Source: Laccaria trichodermophora (taxonomy: Eukaryota; Basidiomycota; Agaricomycetes; Agaricales; Hydnangiaceae). Taken from it: DNA of 64,000 bases. A program made the position numbers and the translations under genes. The notes under the pieces were generated by a model. It was not told the origin of the DNA and made no database searches. It saw only the letters and a list, made by a program, of their open reading frames with translations. Below are positions 25,591-37,711 of this stretch, one piece after another (positions within the stretch are counted from its first letter, which is position 1; each line of letters opens with the position of its first letter). The stretch spans positions 186,001 through 250,000 of the forward strand of contig JACTVC010000002.1 of NCBI GenBank assembly GCA_018417955.1, read 5' to 3'.

Positions 25591-25667
25591 GCCGCACGGA
25601 CTCACGGAGGTCCATTCCTTACCACTTTTAAGTTTTACCCGTAACAAAACAACCTACCTTTGCTACA

Positions 25668-26550
25668 ATGGTCTTCAAACTCTACGGCGCCTCCCTCTCC
25701 ACCTGCACCAAACGCGTTGCCATCGTCCTACACGAGAAGAACGTCCCTTTCGAATTCCACCCCATCGATTTCGCGACTGGCCAACACAAGTCGCCCGAGT
25801 ATCTGAAGTACCAGCCGTTCGGCCAAGTTCCATATATTGTAAGTTTTCTATCTCGTCCATCGTTGTAGATGATCTGATCATGGCATGACATCACGGTTGT
25901 AGGATGACGACGGCTTCGTCTTGTACGAGAGTAGGGCTATTTGCCGATACATCGCGGAGAAATACGCGGGTCAGGGTACGCCTCTGATCCCTACGGAACT
26001 CAAGGCAAAGGCTATCTTCGAGCAGGCTGCGTCGGTCGAGAAGGACAACTTCGATGCTTTGGCGGCCAAGGCGATTTACGAGAAGGTGTTCAAGCCGTAA
26101 GCAAACAACCTTGTTCTTCTTATGATGGACCCATTCTGAGCTTGTGACGTGTAGTAAGCATGGGCTTACACCCAACCAAGCGACTGCCGACGAACTCCTT
26201 GGGAACTTGGACAAGAGGCTCGATGTATACGACCAGATCTTGAGCAAGCAGAAGTACGTTGCTGGCGAGGTTCGTTTCTCCTTCCTTCCTCTTTCTTCCC
26301 TCCTCTTTACCGTTTTTACTTACACAGGAAGTCACCCTTGCTGATCTCTTCCACATTCCTTACGGCGCCTTGTTGCCCGCAGCAGGCAGCAACCTTCTCG
26401 ATACCAAGCCTAATGTTGCTAGGTGCGTCAAGTTTGTTTCTACTCAGGTTTCTGATTTTGATGTTCGACGATTAAATAAGGTGGTGGAAGGACATCACGT
26501 CCCGCCCTTCCTGGATCGCCGTCAAGGATGGTGTCAAATCTACCGTTTAA
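25668..26550 (+). CDS. Glutathione S-transferase, phi-like
   Basis: Five exons (25668-25838, 25903-26096, 26155-26269, 26328-26422, 26481-26550) join in phase into 214 residues, the usual length of a cytosolic GST. The N-terminal thioredoxin fold shows SLSTCTKRVAIVLHEK, the PFGQVPYI segment with the conserved cis-Pro, and DGFVLYESRAICRYIAEKY, where the E-S pair binds the gamma-glutamyl part of glutathione. The helical C-terminal domain ends in WWKDITSRPSWIAV, typical of phi-like fungal GSTs. The expected role is conjugation of glutathione to electrophiles, or a related peroxidase activity, in the cytosol. A TATA box sits upstream. Class assignment is by motif only. Confidence 0.9.
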
Positions 26551-27302
26551 GGGGTCGTATACCAAGAGTAATACCATTCCAATGTACCATACGTGTTATA
26601 GAATATCCTGGTGTTGCCAGATGGTGATGTTGAGCATGAGCTGCGATTACTCATTACAAAATATTCTGATGCGAAGATACTTCCACTAAATTTTCGTGGC
26701 AACGTTGCCCTCGACGTTCAACTTGGCCCCAAAAATATTCTAATTCATCTCTCTCTGACACGTATATCCCTTTCAACATTCAAGTCTTACTGTTCAAGAG
26801 AATGTTACGATTTAGGTCTGAAGCTCGAAATGCTGACGGCAGATATGTGCATGTAGGACGGCTCCCAGTTGTAACGCTGGGTTAACTGGTCAACCTTTCA
26901 CAGGATGCGATTCCGCCCCTTGGGTTGCCGTGGATGCTCAGGAACATATCCCTCAGCAGGCCGTCTGTCTTCCGCAGGCTGCGCATCAAATTTCTTTCCT
27001 CCCTACTTGTTATATACCCGTTGAGGAGTTGGGTAGACTCAGATTCCGACACACTCCCAAATACAAGCTGCTGCCTGAGCCCCTGCTTGGGACGGCGAAC
27101 TGAAGGAGGTTGAAACGACACCGTATTTCGGATACAATGAATATAGGAGTTGGGGGAAAAGTATTCTCATAATTCAAGTAGAGCACGGTCAATTTGACAA
27201 CGTAACACATTCAGATCACCGTTCTCCGATAATCTGTGGCTTGAGATGACACTTCATCAGCGAAAGTCAATGGTAGGCAAGAGAGGAAAGAAAATCGTAC
27301 CA
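26551..27302. other. Intergenic region
   Basis: This is the space between the convergent GST and beta-trefoil genes. Short frames on both strands show no family resemblance. Confidence 0.4.
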
Positions 27303-27927
27303 CTAGGCCGCCTCAATAATCCACTCTCCTTTCTGGCCAAACTCGGTTCCAATTACGACCTACAATCAGTCAGTCGTCACGAAGGGGAAACCATACATGA
27401 ACATCTATACCGAAGATCCAGAATCCGCGCTCGTGACTCCCCACTTGGCCCCGCCTCCAGGATTCTGGATCCTGAATTAATTTTCGTGAGCCAAGAGCTA
27501 CGCGTCGACATAACCGTCCAGCCCACCCACCTGTAGTATCCATCAGGAGTCTGGACAATATTCCATACTTGTGAACTGTGCGGGATGGTGGTAAGAGAGT
27601 TCCCAACCCGAGCGGCTTTTAAGGACGAGTCAGAGGCAGACACGATGGCCTGTCCATTGCCGTCGAATTCGGTGATGTACCACTAAAAAAACATCTCAAA
27701 GTCGGTAAGGAGGTCTGGCATTCACCACATACCTGCTGCGTAGGGGACATTGTCTTGAAGGAAATCAAAGCTTGCTTATTTTCTCCCGAGAGGGTAACTG
27801 CTAGTGGAGGGCCACGACGAGGTGTAACTCGATTCACGATGTAGTATAGGTCAGGCCTGACGTATGCCACAGTGATAGTGGGAAGGAACGATAAGAGGAG
27901 TGCGCTGCAGAGAGTTTTCAAGTGCAT
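27303..27927 (-). CDS. Secreted beta-trefoil (ricin-B-like/CCL2-like) protein
   Basis: Four exons (27733-27927, 27531-27682, 27411-27471, 27303-27359) join in phase into 154 residues. A signal peptide of about 21 residues (MHLKTLCSALLLSFLPTITV) precedes three beta-trefoil repeats. The first has YYIVNRV, the second starts at the Q-W pair formed across intron 1, and the third has GYYRIQNP. The end has GEWIIEAA. This pattern matches small mushroom beta-trefoil proteins such as CCL2-type lectins and related protease inhibitors, which serve in defence against grazing animals. Whether this one binds sugar or inhibits a protease cannot be told from sequence alone. Unlike CCL2 it carries a secretion signal. 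Introns are 50-59 nt. Confidence 0.78.
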
Positions 27928-30341
27928 CTTTGCCTGAAATCAAGAGTGTCTGGGAGAAGCGACGACGATTAAACTGAATGTTAAATAAGGACGAGCTACA
28001 GCCGTAGTTGAAGTTGGGACGGAATCCGTGTTGTCCGTGTTTCCATGGCTATGCCCGATGAATATCCGTTTCGTAGTCTGCAATCATCGGGCGCCCCTTC
28101 TCCATCGCCTTCGCTAGAAGTAATTCGGCAATACTACGTCTGTTGAGATAAAACCTGGTCACCGGACAAGATGAGAGGAAAGTAACTGAGCTTGGAAGCA
28201 CTCAAGATGACTGTCTGGATGTAGATGACATTCTTGAAAGAACTTCTGATGGCTAGCGAAGCCAAAGGAAACTTGAAGATATGCAGCGATCCTTATCGAT
28301 GGGGAGGCGGGAAATGAGACGACGGGTCTATTGTGAACACTGAGAAGGATTTCGCCAAGGTACGGTGGAAGTCGGTTGCCTTTCAAGATCAGATCGAGGG
28401 GGACGACGATGGAGGTAGGCGGGAGAATGGGATCAGAAAATTGACGATCGAAAAAAACTCCAGAGCAGTTCGACTTTAACCAGGAAGAGGGAACGAGTCT
28501 GGGAGAAGGGGGTGGAGAGTTAGGGCGGAGAGGATGGTAAGGAGGGACGTTGATGTCGTTGCTTGTCTGTGCTCAGCTGGACTAGCAGCCTCTCCAAAGA
28601 CTAGGGCATTTTCCGCTGCAAAGTCTTCCCCTTAGGAATGTCAAACGATGAGAAACAAGAGCCTTGAGTGCGAATTCCGTAGAAGCATGTGCAGAGCCCA
28701 GACCGAGACCTCTTTGTCATCAGAGCAGACCTAGAAAAGAAGATCAGTGTCGGGGATCGTCGGACAACTGCATACAATGTTCTGCGACCACATACCTCAA
28801 TCTTGGCTGATCCCGCACTGGTGATCTAATGGTGACCCCGTCATCACGGCTTGGACGTGTACCCGTCCAGTTCAACTGAAGACCCGATCAGCCGCGCATA
28901 CTAGATAACAGGTGCGAGGGCCCAACCTGACATAGATAATTACGCAAAAGACTCTGTCGGCAAGTCCGGAGCACTATCATTGACCAAGAGCTTTGGCCGG
29001 ATACCATATAGGGCCCGATTCCAATTGGGGACTAAGTCAGCCTCTGATATACGAAGCGACATGGCCGAAACTCACCCAGGTACCCTTCTTGCGGATTCAT
29101 CCTCACGCCAGCGGACTATCTATCCCGGTGCGCCTTCTTCCCGTATCAACTCACCCCAAGCTGCGTTCCGCGGCATCACTGCGTTGTCGCCTGATTGTTG
29201 CCACCAAGGAATGAGTTCAGATGGACACTGACGGGTCGGTATTCAGTGCGGTTTGGGTTGCACGTGAGTCAAATGCCATGACAGCTGGACGTCGCCATTC
29301 GAAAACGTAGAGCGAGAAAGGCCCGAAGAATGCACTCGACGTGATAGCGTTGAGAGCAAATCGCGACGCGGCTGTGCTGTTTTTCTTTTTTTTGTGCTGC
29401 CGACTCCTTACAGACTTCTCGCGTCTGAGTCTCTGCATCCACCCCTAGACGCCTCCTCACACTGACCGTGCTTTCATGCCACAGTGACCTCAAAGTTGGT
29501 GCGTAGACCATGGTGCATGATACATTTCCGTCACACGAATTAGAACCCGAGTTGGACGAGTGGTCATGACAGAAAAGTCAAGCGATTACCCACCATACTT
29601 GTATCGGACATCTGAATACCTCTAGAAAGGTGTCATCATTTGTCTGCGCAGTCATTGAATATATTCAGACTCACCAGGTCAGAACTCAACGTTACGAGGG
29701 CCTCTACCACTTATTAACGGACGCCACTGGCGGGTGCGGAGTCCTGGAGTGTGAATAGGAAGTGAGGAGGAACGATGACTAGGAAGGCCGGCGTATACGG
29801 AACGCAGACAGAGGCGCAGGTTGTGCTCAATGTCGTCGACATTGACAGACGTTGTCGAGATAGCCTGTGTGGCAGTGCTACTTTTCATTCTTGCCGGCGC
29901 TTCCCGACGATTACCGAAACCAACGGCGACGCTTGTTAGGTTTACTGGGCATGTCTGTATTTCTGCCAATTGAGGCTGGCCTTTTTCCCGTATTTCGTTC
30001 GCATATAACGGTGGATATCCCCAGGTGAGCGATCTCAATACATATGCCTCAGGAAGCTCAGCCCGAAAAAAGCGGCTTTGAAGTCTGGTATATATTTCCG
30101 CCTGCTCCGATACCCCAACATCTTAATTCTAGGTCTGCGAACGGTCTCTAGTAATATCTGCAATCTTGAAGCAGGTTTTGAGTAGGTACTTAACGGAAAC
30201 TGCGTGTTTCCAAGGAAATCGACAACCCAAATGCTGCATAAGTAATTTCACTCCGAGTCTACACTAACTCTACAAAAAGAATGTCACATGATTTCTTGTC
30301 CTAGGGCCTCTTCTGCACCTTAGGCCTAGCGCCTTGACGTG
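27928..30341. other. Region without a confident gene
   Basis: The minus-strand frame at 28159-28386 has an ATG start and 75 codons and resembles the translated minus strand near 22560-22900; it could be the relic of a gene family. The minus frame at 29679-30038 starts at TTG and is unrecognised. Nothing here supports a firm gene. Confidence 0.35.
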
Positions 30342-32964
30342 CTTCTGGGCCCTCAGAGGCCAATTCTTTGTCTGGGGGTAATTGGCCTGAGAGGGGGGTC
30401 TTCCGGTCTTCCAGAGCGCTGATGGTGCTCGTGGCTATTTATACTCCCACATCAAATCGAGATTGCTGCCAGATCCAGGTCAGATCACAAAATTCTATTT
30501 CGACGCTCATTCTTGGCTCGTTCTCACTGACCGTCATGACACCCACTGCTTCAGTTCAACTGTCATCTATCCACTATATCAGCATCGTCGGTTCTCCTTA
30601 CACGAGAGTTCATTGGATGGAAGATCCACCATATGGCGAATTGGATATGCTCAAATTTAGTGACAACGATGGTGCAGACCGGATCACCGATGAACGCTGT
30701 GGAAGGGGTGGAGGAATGAGTACGTTCTGGGTAGTAGTAAGGTGGGTACTTTTGCCATGCATTTAGCAAGATCACCAGACTCTAGGAGACCCGGCGTAAC
30801 CTGTGTTGTTACCGTGGCGGCTCATCATAGTCCCGCGACTCGTGAGCATCTACTGGCGCTGTGCACTCGGGGGTGGCGTGCACCCATGAACGCTGGGGAA
30901 GGGCGGCGGGGTTTGTTTTGGTCGGGTCACCTTGGGTACTCGAGTGGGTAGGTACGTTTGTCTCGCAGAGCTTCGAGAGGCAGCCCATCTTTCGCGCTGA
31001 AGATTGTTCCAACCTCCCATCCTTTCCTTTTATTCCGGGTCTCTGTATTGTGTAGTATTCATGAGTTTTCCACTATCACAGGTCAACCGCGCTTGAGCGC
31101 GCCGAATTATGATGGGAACCATGGCTCGACACATCACCCCGGCTGTGTGTTTCCCCATTGTAATGCCCCCCGTGCGAGCGGCTGGATACTTTGGAGTGGT
31201 GTTTGCTAGAGGGGATTGTGAGAGGCTTTCTCGATTGTCATGGGTACCTTTCGCCGCGAATTGATGTCAGCTTTCATTCTAATGTTCACTCATTTTTGCA
31301 GTTTCAGGATCATTTCCCGGTTCCTACGGTGTCACTGCCCTCTGGTTGAGCCGTGCCCTGCTGTGCCTCTCCTTGACCCTGTTACAGAGGTCTACATTTC
31401 ATTCCTTACTAGTCACAAACTTCAACTTGCCAGGCATTCCTACCATATGGATTCCTCATACCGGTGTCTCTCCCTCAGCAATTCCCATTCCCCCTTATTT
31501 CAAAGCCTCTACTGAAAATATGTTATTATATCACTTGTAAATTGTATTCATTGTATTTTTTTTCTGTAGTCCAACCGAACGTAGAATACAAAATTGTGGA
31601 GATGACGAAGCAGAGACTCTTTAGTACCATATGGATAAAAATAAACACAAAAGCCATTCATAATCCCTGGACCACGTTCATGTGTTAGCCTTGTAGAGAT
31701 ATAGAATCAAGCTGGGGTCAAGTTCACTTTTATTTAGAATGAATCTTACGAAAGTGTGGGGTTGTAGGGCGAAAGTGTCTTTACTATCCTTACGACAGTA
31801 ATCTTTGGCAACCTTTGATGGCTTTGATCTTGTCTGACCTTTACTCCAGAAAACTCAAGATGTGACTCGCTTGCACTGCTCCCTCATGCCATCTGAAAAT
31901 TGATATGGTAGAGCTGTTCTTCTTATTCATAACTGCCAATATTCATAATTTTCTCGTTCAGGTTGAAGTAGAAAATGCACAAATAAAAGAAGTTTCATGA
32001 CGATGACAAAAGTCTTTCCCCCGCTGTGAATTTTGTAGGAAAAGCCTTGAACTTCCTGTAGCACACTACGGCATTACATTTAAAATGTCTGGAGGCATCT
32101 GGAGAAGCACCAAATAGAAGGAAAATTCAAAATAATAAACTAGAATGGGTGCAAGTCATTCCGAAACTGACCCCACAATTCATCTCCTTTCCGTCCTGTC
32201 CCTATTTCAAAGTACACTTGGCGTGCATTTATATTTCCAACGAGCCTCACAGCTCCCAATTTCGTTTTTGAGAGTGCCGAATTTGTATTATTGCGAGTAA
32301 CGGAGCTGTGCTCGAGTGCAATTCAATCGCTATCAATTCATTCTCGAGCAGGGAAAGGTAGAACTCAGATGTTGCTAAATTTTTCATTGCCCATATATAA
32401 AACTGCTCCTAGTTGGAGCTCCTCATTTTCTAGTGAGGGGCTGCCAGCGCCGAGGCACAACAAACATCGGAACAGAACAAAGTTCAACATTTTCATGTAC
32501 ATTTGGTGATTTTAATTCAACAAGTCAATAATGTCGGTGGAGGCTGGTTGGCTGTGGGTGTATAATCTGTATTTTATAGATTGAGCCAAGAGGTGAGGAG
32601 AAATGCAGTAATGTCAGGATCTTTGAGGAGGTTTAGACAATCTTCTTTACATTTTGTCTGGATCCTCCATAAATCAACCATAAATGGTCTAAGAGACCAG
32701 CAGATGAACCAAAAAATACCTGAAAGGGGACGCACAAGCTGAGCGGGAGGAATGGGGCGAGGAATTCTGGCTACTGGCGGTAGCGGCAAGGGGTAGAGCG
32801 CTAGCGCTTCAGTCACTAGCGGCCTGTCACCTTGATGCACGGGCTATTTTTAGACGTTAGTAAAAGAAGCGACCAAATTCGGATTTGGAAGCGCAGTGAC
32901 AGAGCGGAAATAGCCCCAGAGGCCAATTACTACCATCAAAAGAATTGGCCTCTGAGGCCTTCTG
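30342..32964. mobile_element. 2.6-kb TIR element with self-complementary ends
   Basis: The left end near 30348-30395 and the right end near 32915-32958 are inverted copies over about 45 bp (CTCAGAGGCCAATTCTTT... against its complement). Each end also folds on itself: CAGAGGCCAATT is followed by AATTGGCCTCTG or a close match within about 17 bases. The word CTTCTG lies directly outside both ends (30342-30347 and 32959-32964), a candidate target duplication. The interior has small unrecognised frames only, so the element is non-autonomous or carries captured DNA. The superfamily is not determined. Confidence 0.6.
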
Positions 32965-33162
32965 TCACTCAAAAGCGTCAGGCCTGAAGTGCTCTTCTGT
33001 TGAGCAACGTTATAAAGGCGTTAAGTTTGCGTTCAGTTTTCATAATTCTCGACTCCATTATCGGCTGCTTCAATGTCTGAATTATACTTGCAGCACATAT
33101 AACTTGGCTGATTTGCAACGAAAAATTTCAACAAAAAGTTATGGTAGTAGTATTATCGAAAT

Positions 33163-34476
33163 TCAGCTGAGGTCCACTTCAAATGAAGATAAAAATTCCT
33201 CCTCCTCTCCCGTGGAATCCACCCTTTTCAATATGACAGAGAAGTGAAATTTCATGTCGGAATGGCGCGACAGCCACCGTAATTGTCGATCAGGTATAGT
33301 TTCCAATGGGGTGATGAGTTTCTTTACACCTCCCGGAATAGGCGCAGCCATTATAACCACTTTGATATCCATTGAAAATCGCTTCAACTCGGGAAATCCA
33401 TTGCGGAGTACTTCGCTAAGGCGACTCCATTCTTTTGAACTTCCAAGTTTGCGTGATGGCTCAGAATCAATGATGACACAATCCATTGTGAAATCTTCCA
33501 AGGCGACTATACCTGCCAAGGATTTGAGCTCCTCGCAATGTCCTTGGAAAGGATCCCGGCTTTCGATCTTCAGGATGAAGCTGATACTCAGTTTTTTCAA
33601 GCTGATTCGAGAAAGGGGGTTTAGCGAACGAGATAAGCCACGTACGCCAGGTGATGCATCTGCAACTGTCATGAAATGTGAACATGAATTTCGTCCTGAT
33701 AGAATGTACAGCAGACACTTACTAGTGGCAGTAAATGCCTCTAATTTTTCGCAGTGTCCCAAGATCTCCATCGCCGCCGCCGCGTCAGAGCTGTCTTTAA
33801 TTGTGCAACCCAAATTTCGAAGACAGCTGAAGTCAACGATTGGACTGGCCACTTCTCCTCCTGGAAATCTAGAATGAAAGAGGTCTAACACCGTATCTCC
33901 AGTATGTCCATAAAAACTGAAACCAATCAGCTGAGGTCCCTTACGTCCTGTCACGACGTCTTGATGTTCTATGAGTGGAGTGATGGGACGCAATACGGAA
34001 ATCGACGTAAGATTGGTGCAGTGAGTAAACGTAGAGAAGGGGAACTTGTCGACGGAGATTCCCAGAAGTAGGCGTTTGAGAGAAGGAGAATGAATGATAT
34101 GGAGAATGCTCTGCTTCAGAGATTCATCGAAATCTTCCCAATCACCATGGGCTCGAGGTCCTATGAGTGTGAAATCGCACACTTTCTTCAGCTTGTTCAA
34201 GACACGGGGGATATCTTCGCCTAGGTCCGAAGCATGAAGCATAAACGTGAGTGACCGAACGTAATCGGCGATCTCTGGACGACGACACAAGATGCCTCCA
34301 AAAGATAACATTATGTCTGATTGAGAGTCGAGGCAGATGGTGCGGAATAGCTGCTGGCGGCAGATGGGAAGCAGGGTTTTGCAAGTTTGCGAACATGACC
34401 TGAGAGCGGCGCGGCTATCTTTGAGATGATAAATGATCTCAGTAACAATCTCCACAGGTGTGGCGGAGAAAGACAT
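33163..34476 (-). CDS. F-box protein with degenerate leucine-rich C-terminus
   Basis: A single long frame gives 437 residues from the ATG at 34476 (MSFSATPVEIVTEIIYHL). The F-box is at about residues 4-45 (PVEIVTEII, then SCSQTCKTLLPICRQQLFRTI). The rest alternates strands and helices with LKRLLLGISV, CTNLTSISVL and LKKLSISFIL, as in the many leucine-rich F-box proteins of Agaricomycetes, which recruit substrates to SCF ubiquitin ligases through Skp1. Frames further upstream lack an ATG. An internal segment, 33666-33722, begins GTAAGT and ends ACAG, is 57 nt long and has no stop, so it may be an intron whose removal leaves the frame intact and gives 418 residues. The substrate is unknown. Confidence 0.8.
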   Translation of the reverse strand: MSFSATPVEIVTEIIYHLKDSRAALRSCSQTCKTLLPICRQQLFRTICLDSQSDIMLSFGGILCRRPEIADYVRSLTFMLHASDLGEDIPRVLNKLKKVCDFTLIGPRAHGDWEDFDESLKQSILHIIHSPSLKRLLLGISVDKFPFSTFTHCTNLTSISVLRPITPLIEHQDVVTGRKGPQLIGFSFYGHTGDTVLDLFHSRFPGGEVASPIVDFSCLRNLGCTIKDSSDAAAAMEILGHCEKLEAFTATSKCLLYILSGRNSCSHFMTVADASPGVRGLSRSLNPLSRISLKKLSISFILKIESRDPFQGHCEELKSLAGIVALEDFTMDCVIIDSEPSRKLGSSKEWSRLSEVLRNGFPELKRFSMDIKVVIMAAPIPGGVKKLITPLETIPDRQLRWLSRHSDMKFHFSVILKRVDSTGEEEEFLSSFEVDLS

Positions 34477-35030
34477 AGTGAAGGAGAGCTGAGCGCTGGC
34501 TGCGAGTCCTGGAGGCCTGGCCACCCAAGTATATGATATCGATGGTATGTTGTGTGTCCAATGTGTTTCCAAAGTTCAAGAAATCTTCATTCTGACATGG
34601 CACGTGAGCGTGTGATTCGCGGAACTTTTACGTCAGTGGGTCGACGCGCCACAGACGAGCGCTTTTTCGCCATGTCGTTCCGCTGATATGGTTTGGCCAG
34701 TTGGAATCCCTTGAAAAGTTACATCATGCTGACGCTCGAGGCTGCAAGGAAATACCACGGATGGCTGGACGATGAAGTTGGGAGTTCGGACATAGAAACA
34801 TCAAGACCAAACTCCTTGCGTGAATAATTGTGCTGTACACAGCGCGACGGACGGCCACTTCTAAAAGTTCCTTTGAACAAGGTTACGATCCAAACACATG
34901 CCTGCCTGCAGGCAGTGTGTTGTTTGAAATACACTTCGGGCGCCTATCGATATACATTAAGGTCAAGCCCTCGCTTTTCTTCGCACCCCAACTCGTCCTC
35001 CCACTCTCTATCCGCTAGGTTTCTTCTCCG

Positions 35031-37279
35031 ATGGATAAACTCACAAACACATTCTCTAGTCTGCTCCCACCCCAGATGAGGGATTACGCTGAGCAGATCT
35101 ATCGCGATAACATGTCTCCTCAGAACGCCAATCTCCGCGTCATACCCCCAGACCCTAGGACAGACGGGGGACCTCTGTTCGATGGGATCGATGAAAGTGG
35201 AGGCATTGATAACGTCCTAAAGCAGATGATAAACTCCTTTGCAAAGAACCAAACCCCGAGTTATCCCATTCCACAAAGGTTGCAATGCGCAAATGTCGAG
35301 GTCGAAAAATACAAGACTTGCAATAATCCAGGTACGATGGCTTGCAGTGGCTGTAAATTGGTTTCCTATTGCTCTAAGGTGCTCTTCTTTCAGTTTCGGT
35401 TCCGCTTTTGTCTCACCGAAATTCCAGGAATGCCAGAAATATCATTGGCGCGTTCATAAGCGAGGTGCGTGCGAACGAACATCTTCGGTGGTTTACTAAC
35501 GGGAGTCATGTTTCAGATTGCAGGGATCCTATGCTGGCTAAAGATTGGAAGCCAGCTTGGGTCGTTGAGCATCGTCGCGCCTCATTCCTTAATGAGAAGT
35601 CGCCATCTGAGGAGTTCCTTTGGAAGGGAATGGATGAGTTCTCATCCGGAGTTCCTTTGTGCGGTACCATTTCTTTTCTCAATCTCTCAACTTATCCGAC
35701 GCTACAGGTGGGGAAATATGCCCGCAATGGACTTGCTAAATTTACCCAAAAATGAAAAGGACTTAACGACAGATTTTTCACTTGCGTTCGTTGGTAAGAA
35801 TCGAATCTTCTAGTTTCCCATTCAGCGACGGCTTACCACCTCACCTGCAAGCCTCAGGAGACCTTCGACATGTCATCCGAACTGTTAACTCCCTTCCTTC
35901 CGATTTTTCAGGAAATCTCAACATTTTGGTCAATGATCGCTGCTTGCCTATCGTGTGCCGCAACATCATTTTGCTTCTCATCTTGGGGACAATTTCGGAT
36001 GAACATTTGGCTGCCGACGTTGCACTCCATTTCTGGTACTCTACGTTCATGCCCCACGAATATCGGATGAGAATCTCTGCCATGTTTACTTCGCTAATTT
36101 TACCGCAAACCACGCCAGGTAGCCCCATCGTATGTTCCTGCCCCTTGGGTCGCAATTCGACCATATCATTTGCCCTACCCAACGAGGCAATGCGGTACTT
36201 CGCCCATTACAGCTCTATGGACACCTCTATGAGTCAAGTACAAGACGAATATGACCGAGTAAGGAACGCGCCTTCACGCCGCGATTTTCGTGAGCGCATG
36301 TACGCAAAATTGAAGCCCTCCCACCGTGTCGCCTTTCACGAATTTCGCCGCTTCGGTATTGTACTTCCGTTTGGCGCATTGAACGCTCACTTCAATGTCC
36401 CGAATCTCTCCCTATTCTCGTTCGAGGGAAGGTGGCTTCAGACAGACTACGCTGACCCTCTCGAAGGCTGGGAGTGAGCCTTTCATTTTCTCATATTTGT
36501 ATAAATCTTTATGGTCACCGCGCAGTTTGGGCGAAGTCACAGAAGTCGGAAAAGCGCACGGGGCAACTCCCCAAGACGTATATGGCTGTCTCTACTTCTT
36601 CCTTACCGCGCAACTGCGTACTTTTCACCAGCGTCTTCGTCAATTTCCAGTCACGTTCAACGTTTTTCCAATGGATGCACGCGATCTCTCAAAAGCCTTG
36701 CGAAATAATGAAATTCATGGAAAGGCTAAACCTCCGTCGACACGTTATGACCGCATTGAAGTTTCAAACATCCTGGACGCCAACTACGTTGGGTTGAGCG
36801 ACGTTTTGAGCGATTGGGCTCCCCTTCTTGCTGAAACAAGGACGGCATCCATCGTTGGCTACTTCATGAATTGGTTTGTTACTCAAGAAGACGGGCGCGC
36901 TTCTGGCGCCGGGAAAGCCGCCATTCAAAATGTTCTCGACAAGATGGTGAAAGGGGGGAAGGTAAATCCTGAGCCTCTAATCACGTCGCCTGTTATTCAC
37001 CTAGCATAAATAATCAAGGTTCTCAGAGGCCTCCACGAATTTGGTACATCAACTCATGGCACCACAAAGAACGCACCCACTAACTGCCCAATAGGTGACG
37101 TGGAAACGATGATGTATCTTATATCAAGCGACATGGACGCTTTCTATGAAAATTCAAAACCCTTCGAGAATTTTCTCAGGAAGCAAGGATTAGAGAATAC
37201 GCTCCGGCAGACGCAATTGAAATTGAGGAAAAGACATACAATTGTTCCACATGTATCTGTCCATCCTTTATCACGGTGA
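35031..37279 (+). CDS. MYND zinc-finger protein with DUF4470 domain
   Basis: Seven exons (35031-35378, 35428-35464, 35517-35658, 35708-35793, 35852-36473, 36526-36961, 37019-37279) join in phase into 643 residues. A MYND finger lies at about residues 85-135: QCANVEVEK, then CSGCKLVSYCSK, then ECQKYHWRVHKR and DC. It is followed by a DUF4470 domain starting at WGNMPAMDLLNLP and continuing ASGDLRHVIRTVNSLP and LNILVNDRCLPIVCRNIILLLIL. DUF4470 is shared with dynein-arm assembly factor 3, but the basidiomycete MYND/DUF4470 proteins have no established role. The C-terminus, GDVETMMYLISSDMDAF and TIVPHVSVHP, matches the family's usual end. The start is the first ATG after a TATA-like GATATACATT at about 34949. 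Confidence 0.88.
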
Positions 37280-37711
37280 TATTTTTCATTGACGTGGGCG
37301 AGTAGCGCATACGGGCTGCATTGGACGCACCAGCGGATGCTTTACCCCAATTTCCTGATGAAGAAAGTTGGTATTGCCATGTACGTGTACTTCGTTGACG
37401 GTCCCCTCCTTCCAGGCTCACGTTGCCGGCCTAGACACAACTTTCATCGCACTCTTGGGGAGAAAGGTACGTGGAATTTGTGCGCAAATAGCGTGCCCGG
37501 ACACCGCGGAGAGCGGTCACCTCTATGCATGATTCAAGACTGCTATTTGGGGGAAGCAGAGCGTATTTTGGTATCTGAACTGAACAATGTCTTGAAAAAA
37601 TCTTGCATTTGAATCAAAGGGATGTAGGTCTCCTTCGACGGCTTCTTACCGTGGCCAAATCCTTCCGAAATAAAGTGTTCGTGGTGAATATGAATGATTC
37701 AACAAACCAGC

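Noticed and set aside
37289..37612. Plus-strand frame after the MYND gene
   Set aside because: The MYND gene ends naturally at 37279; this frame has no recognised domain and no own promoter signal.
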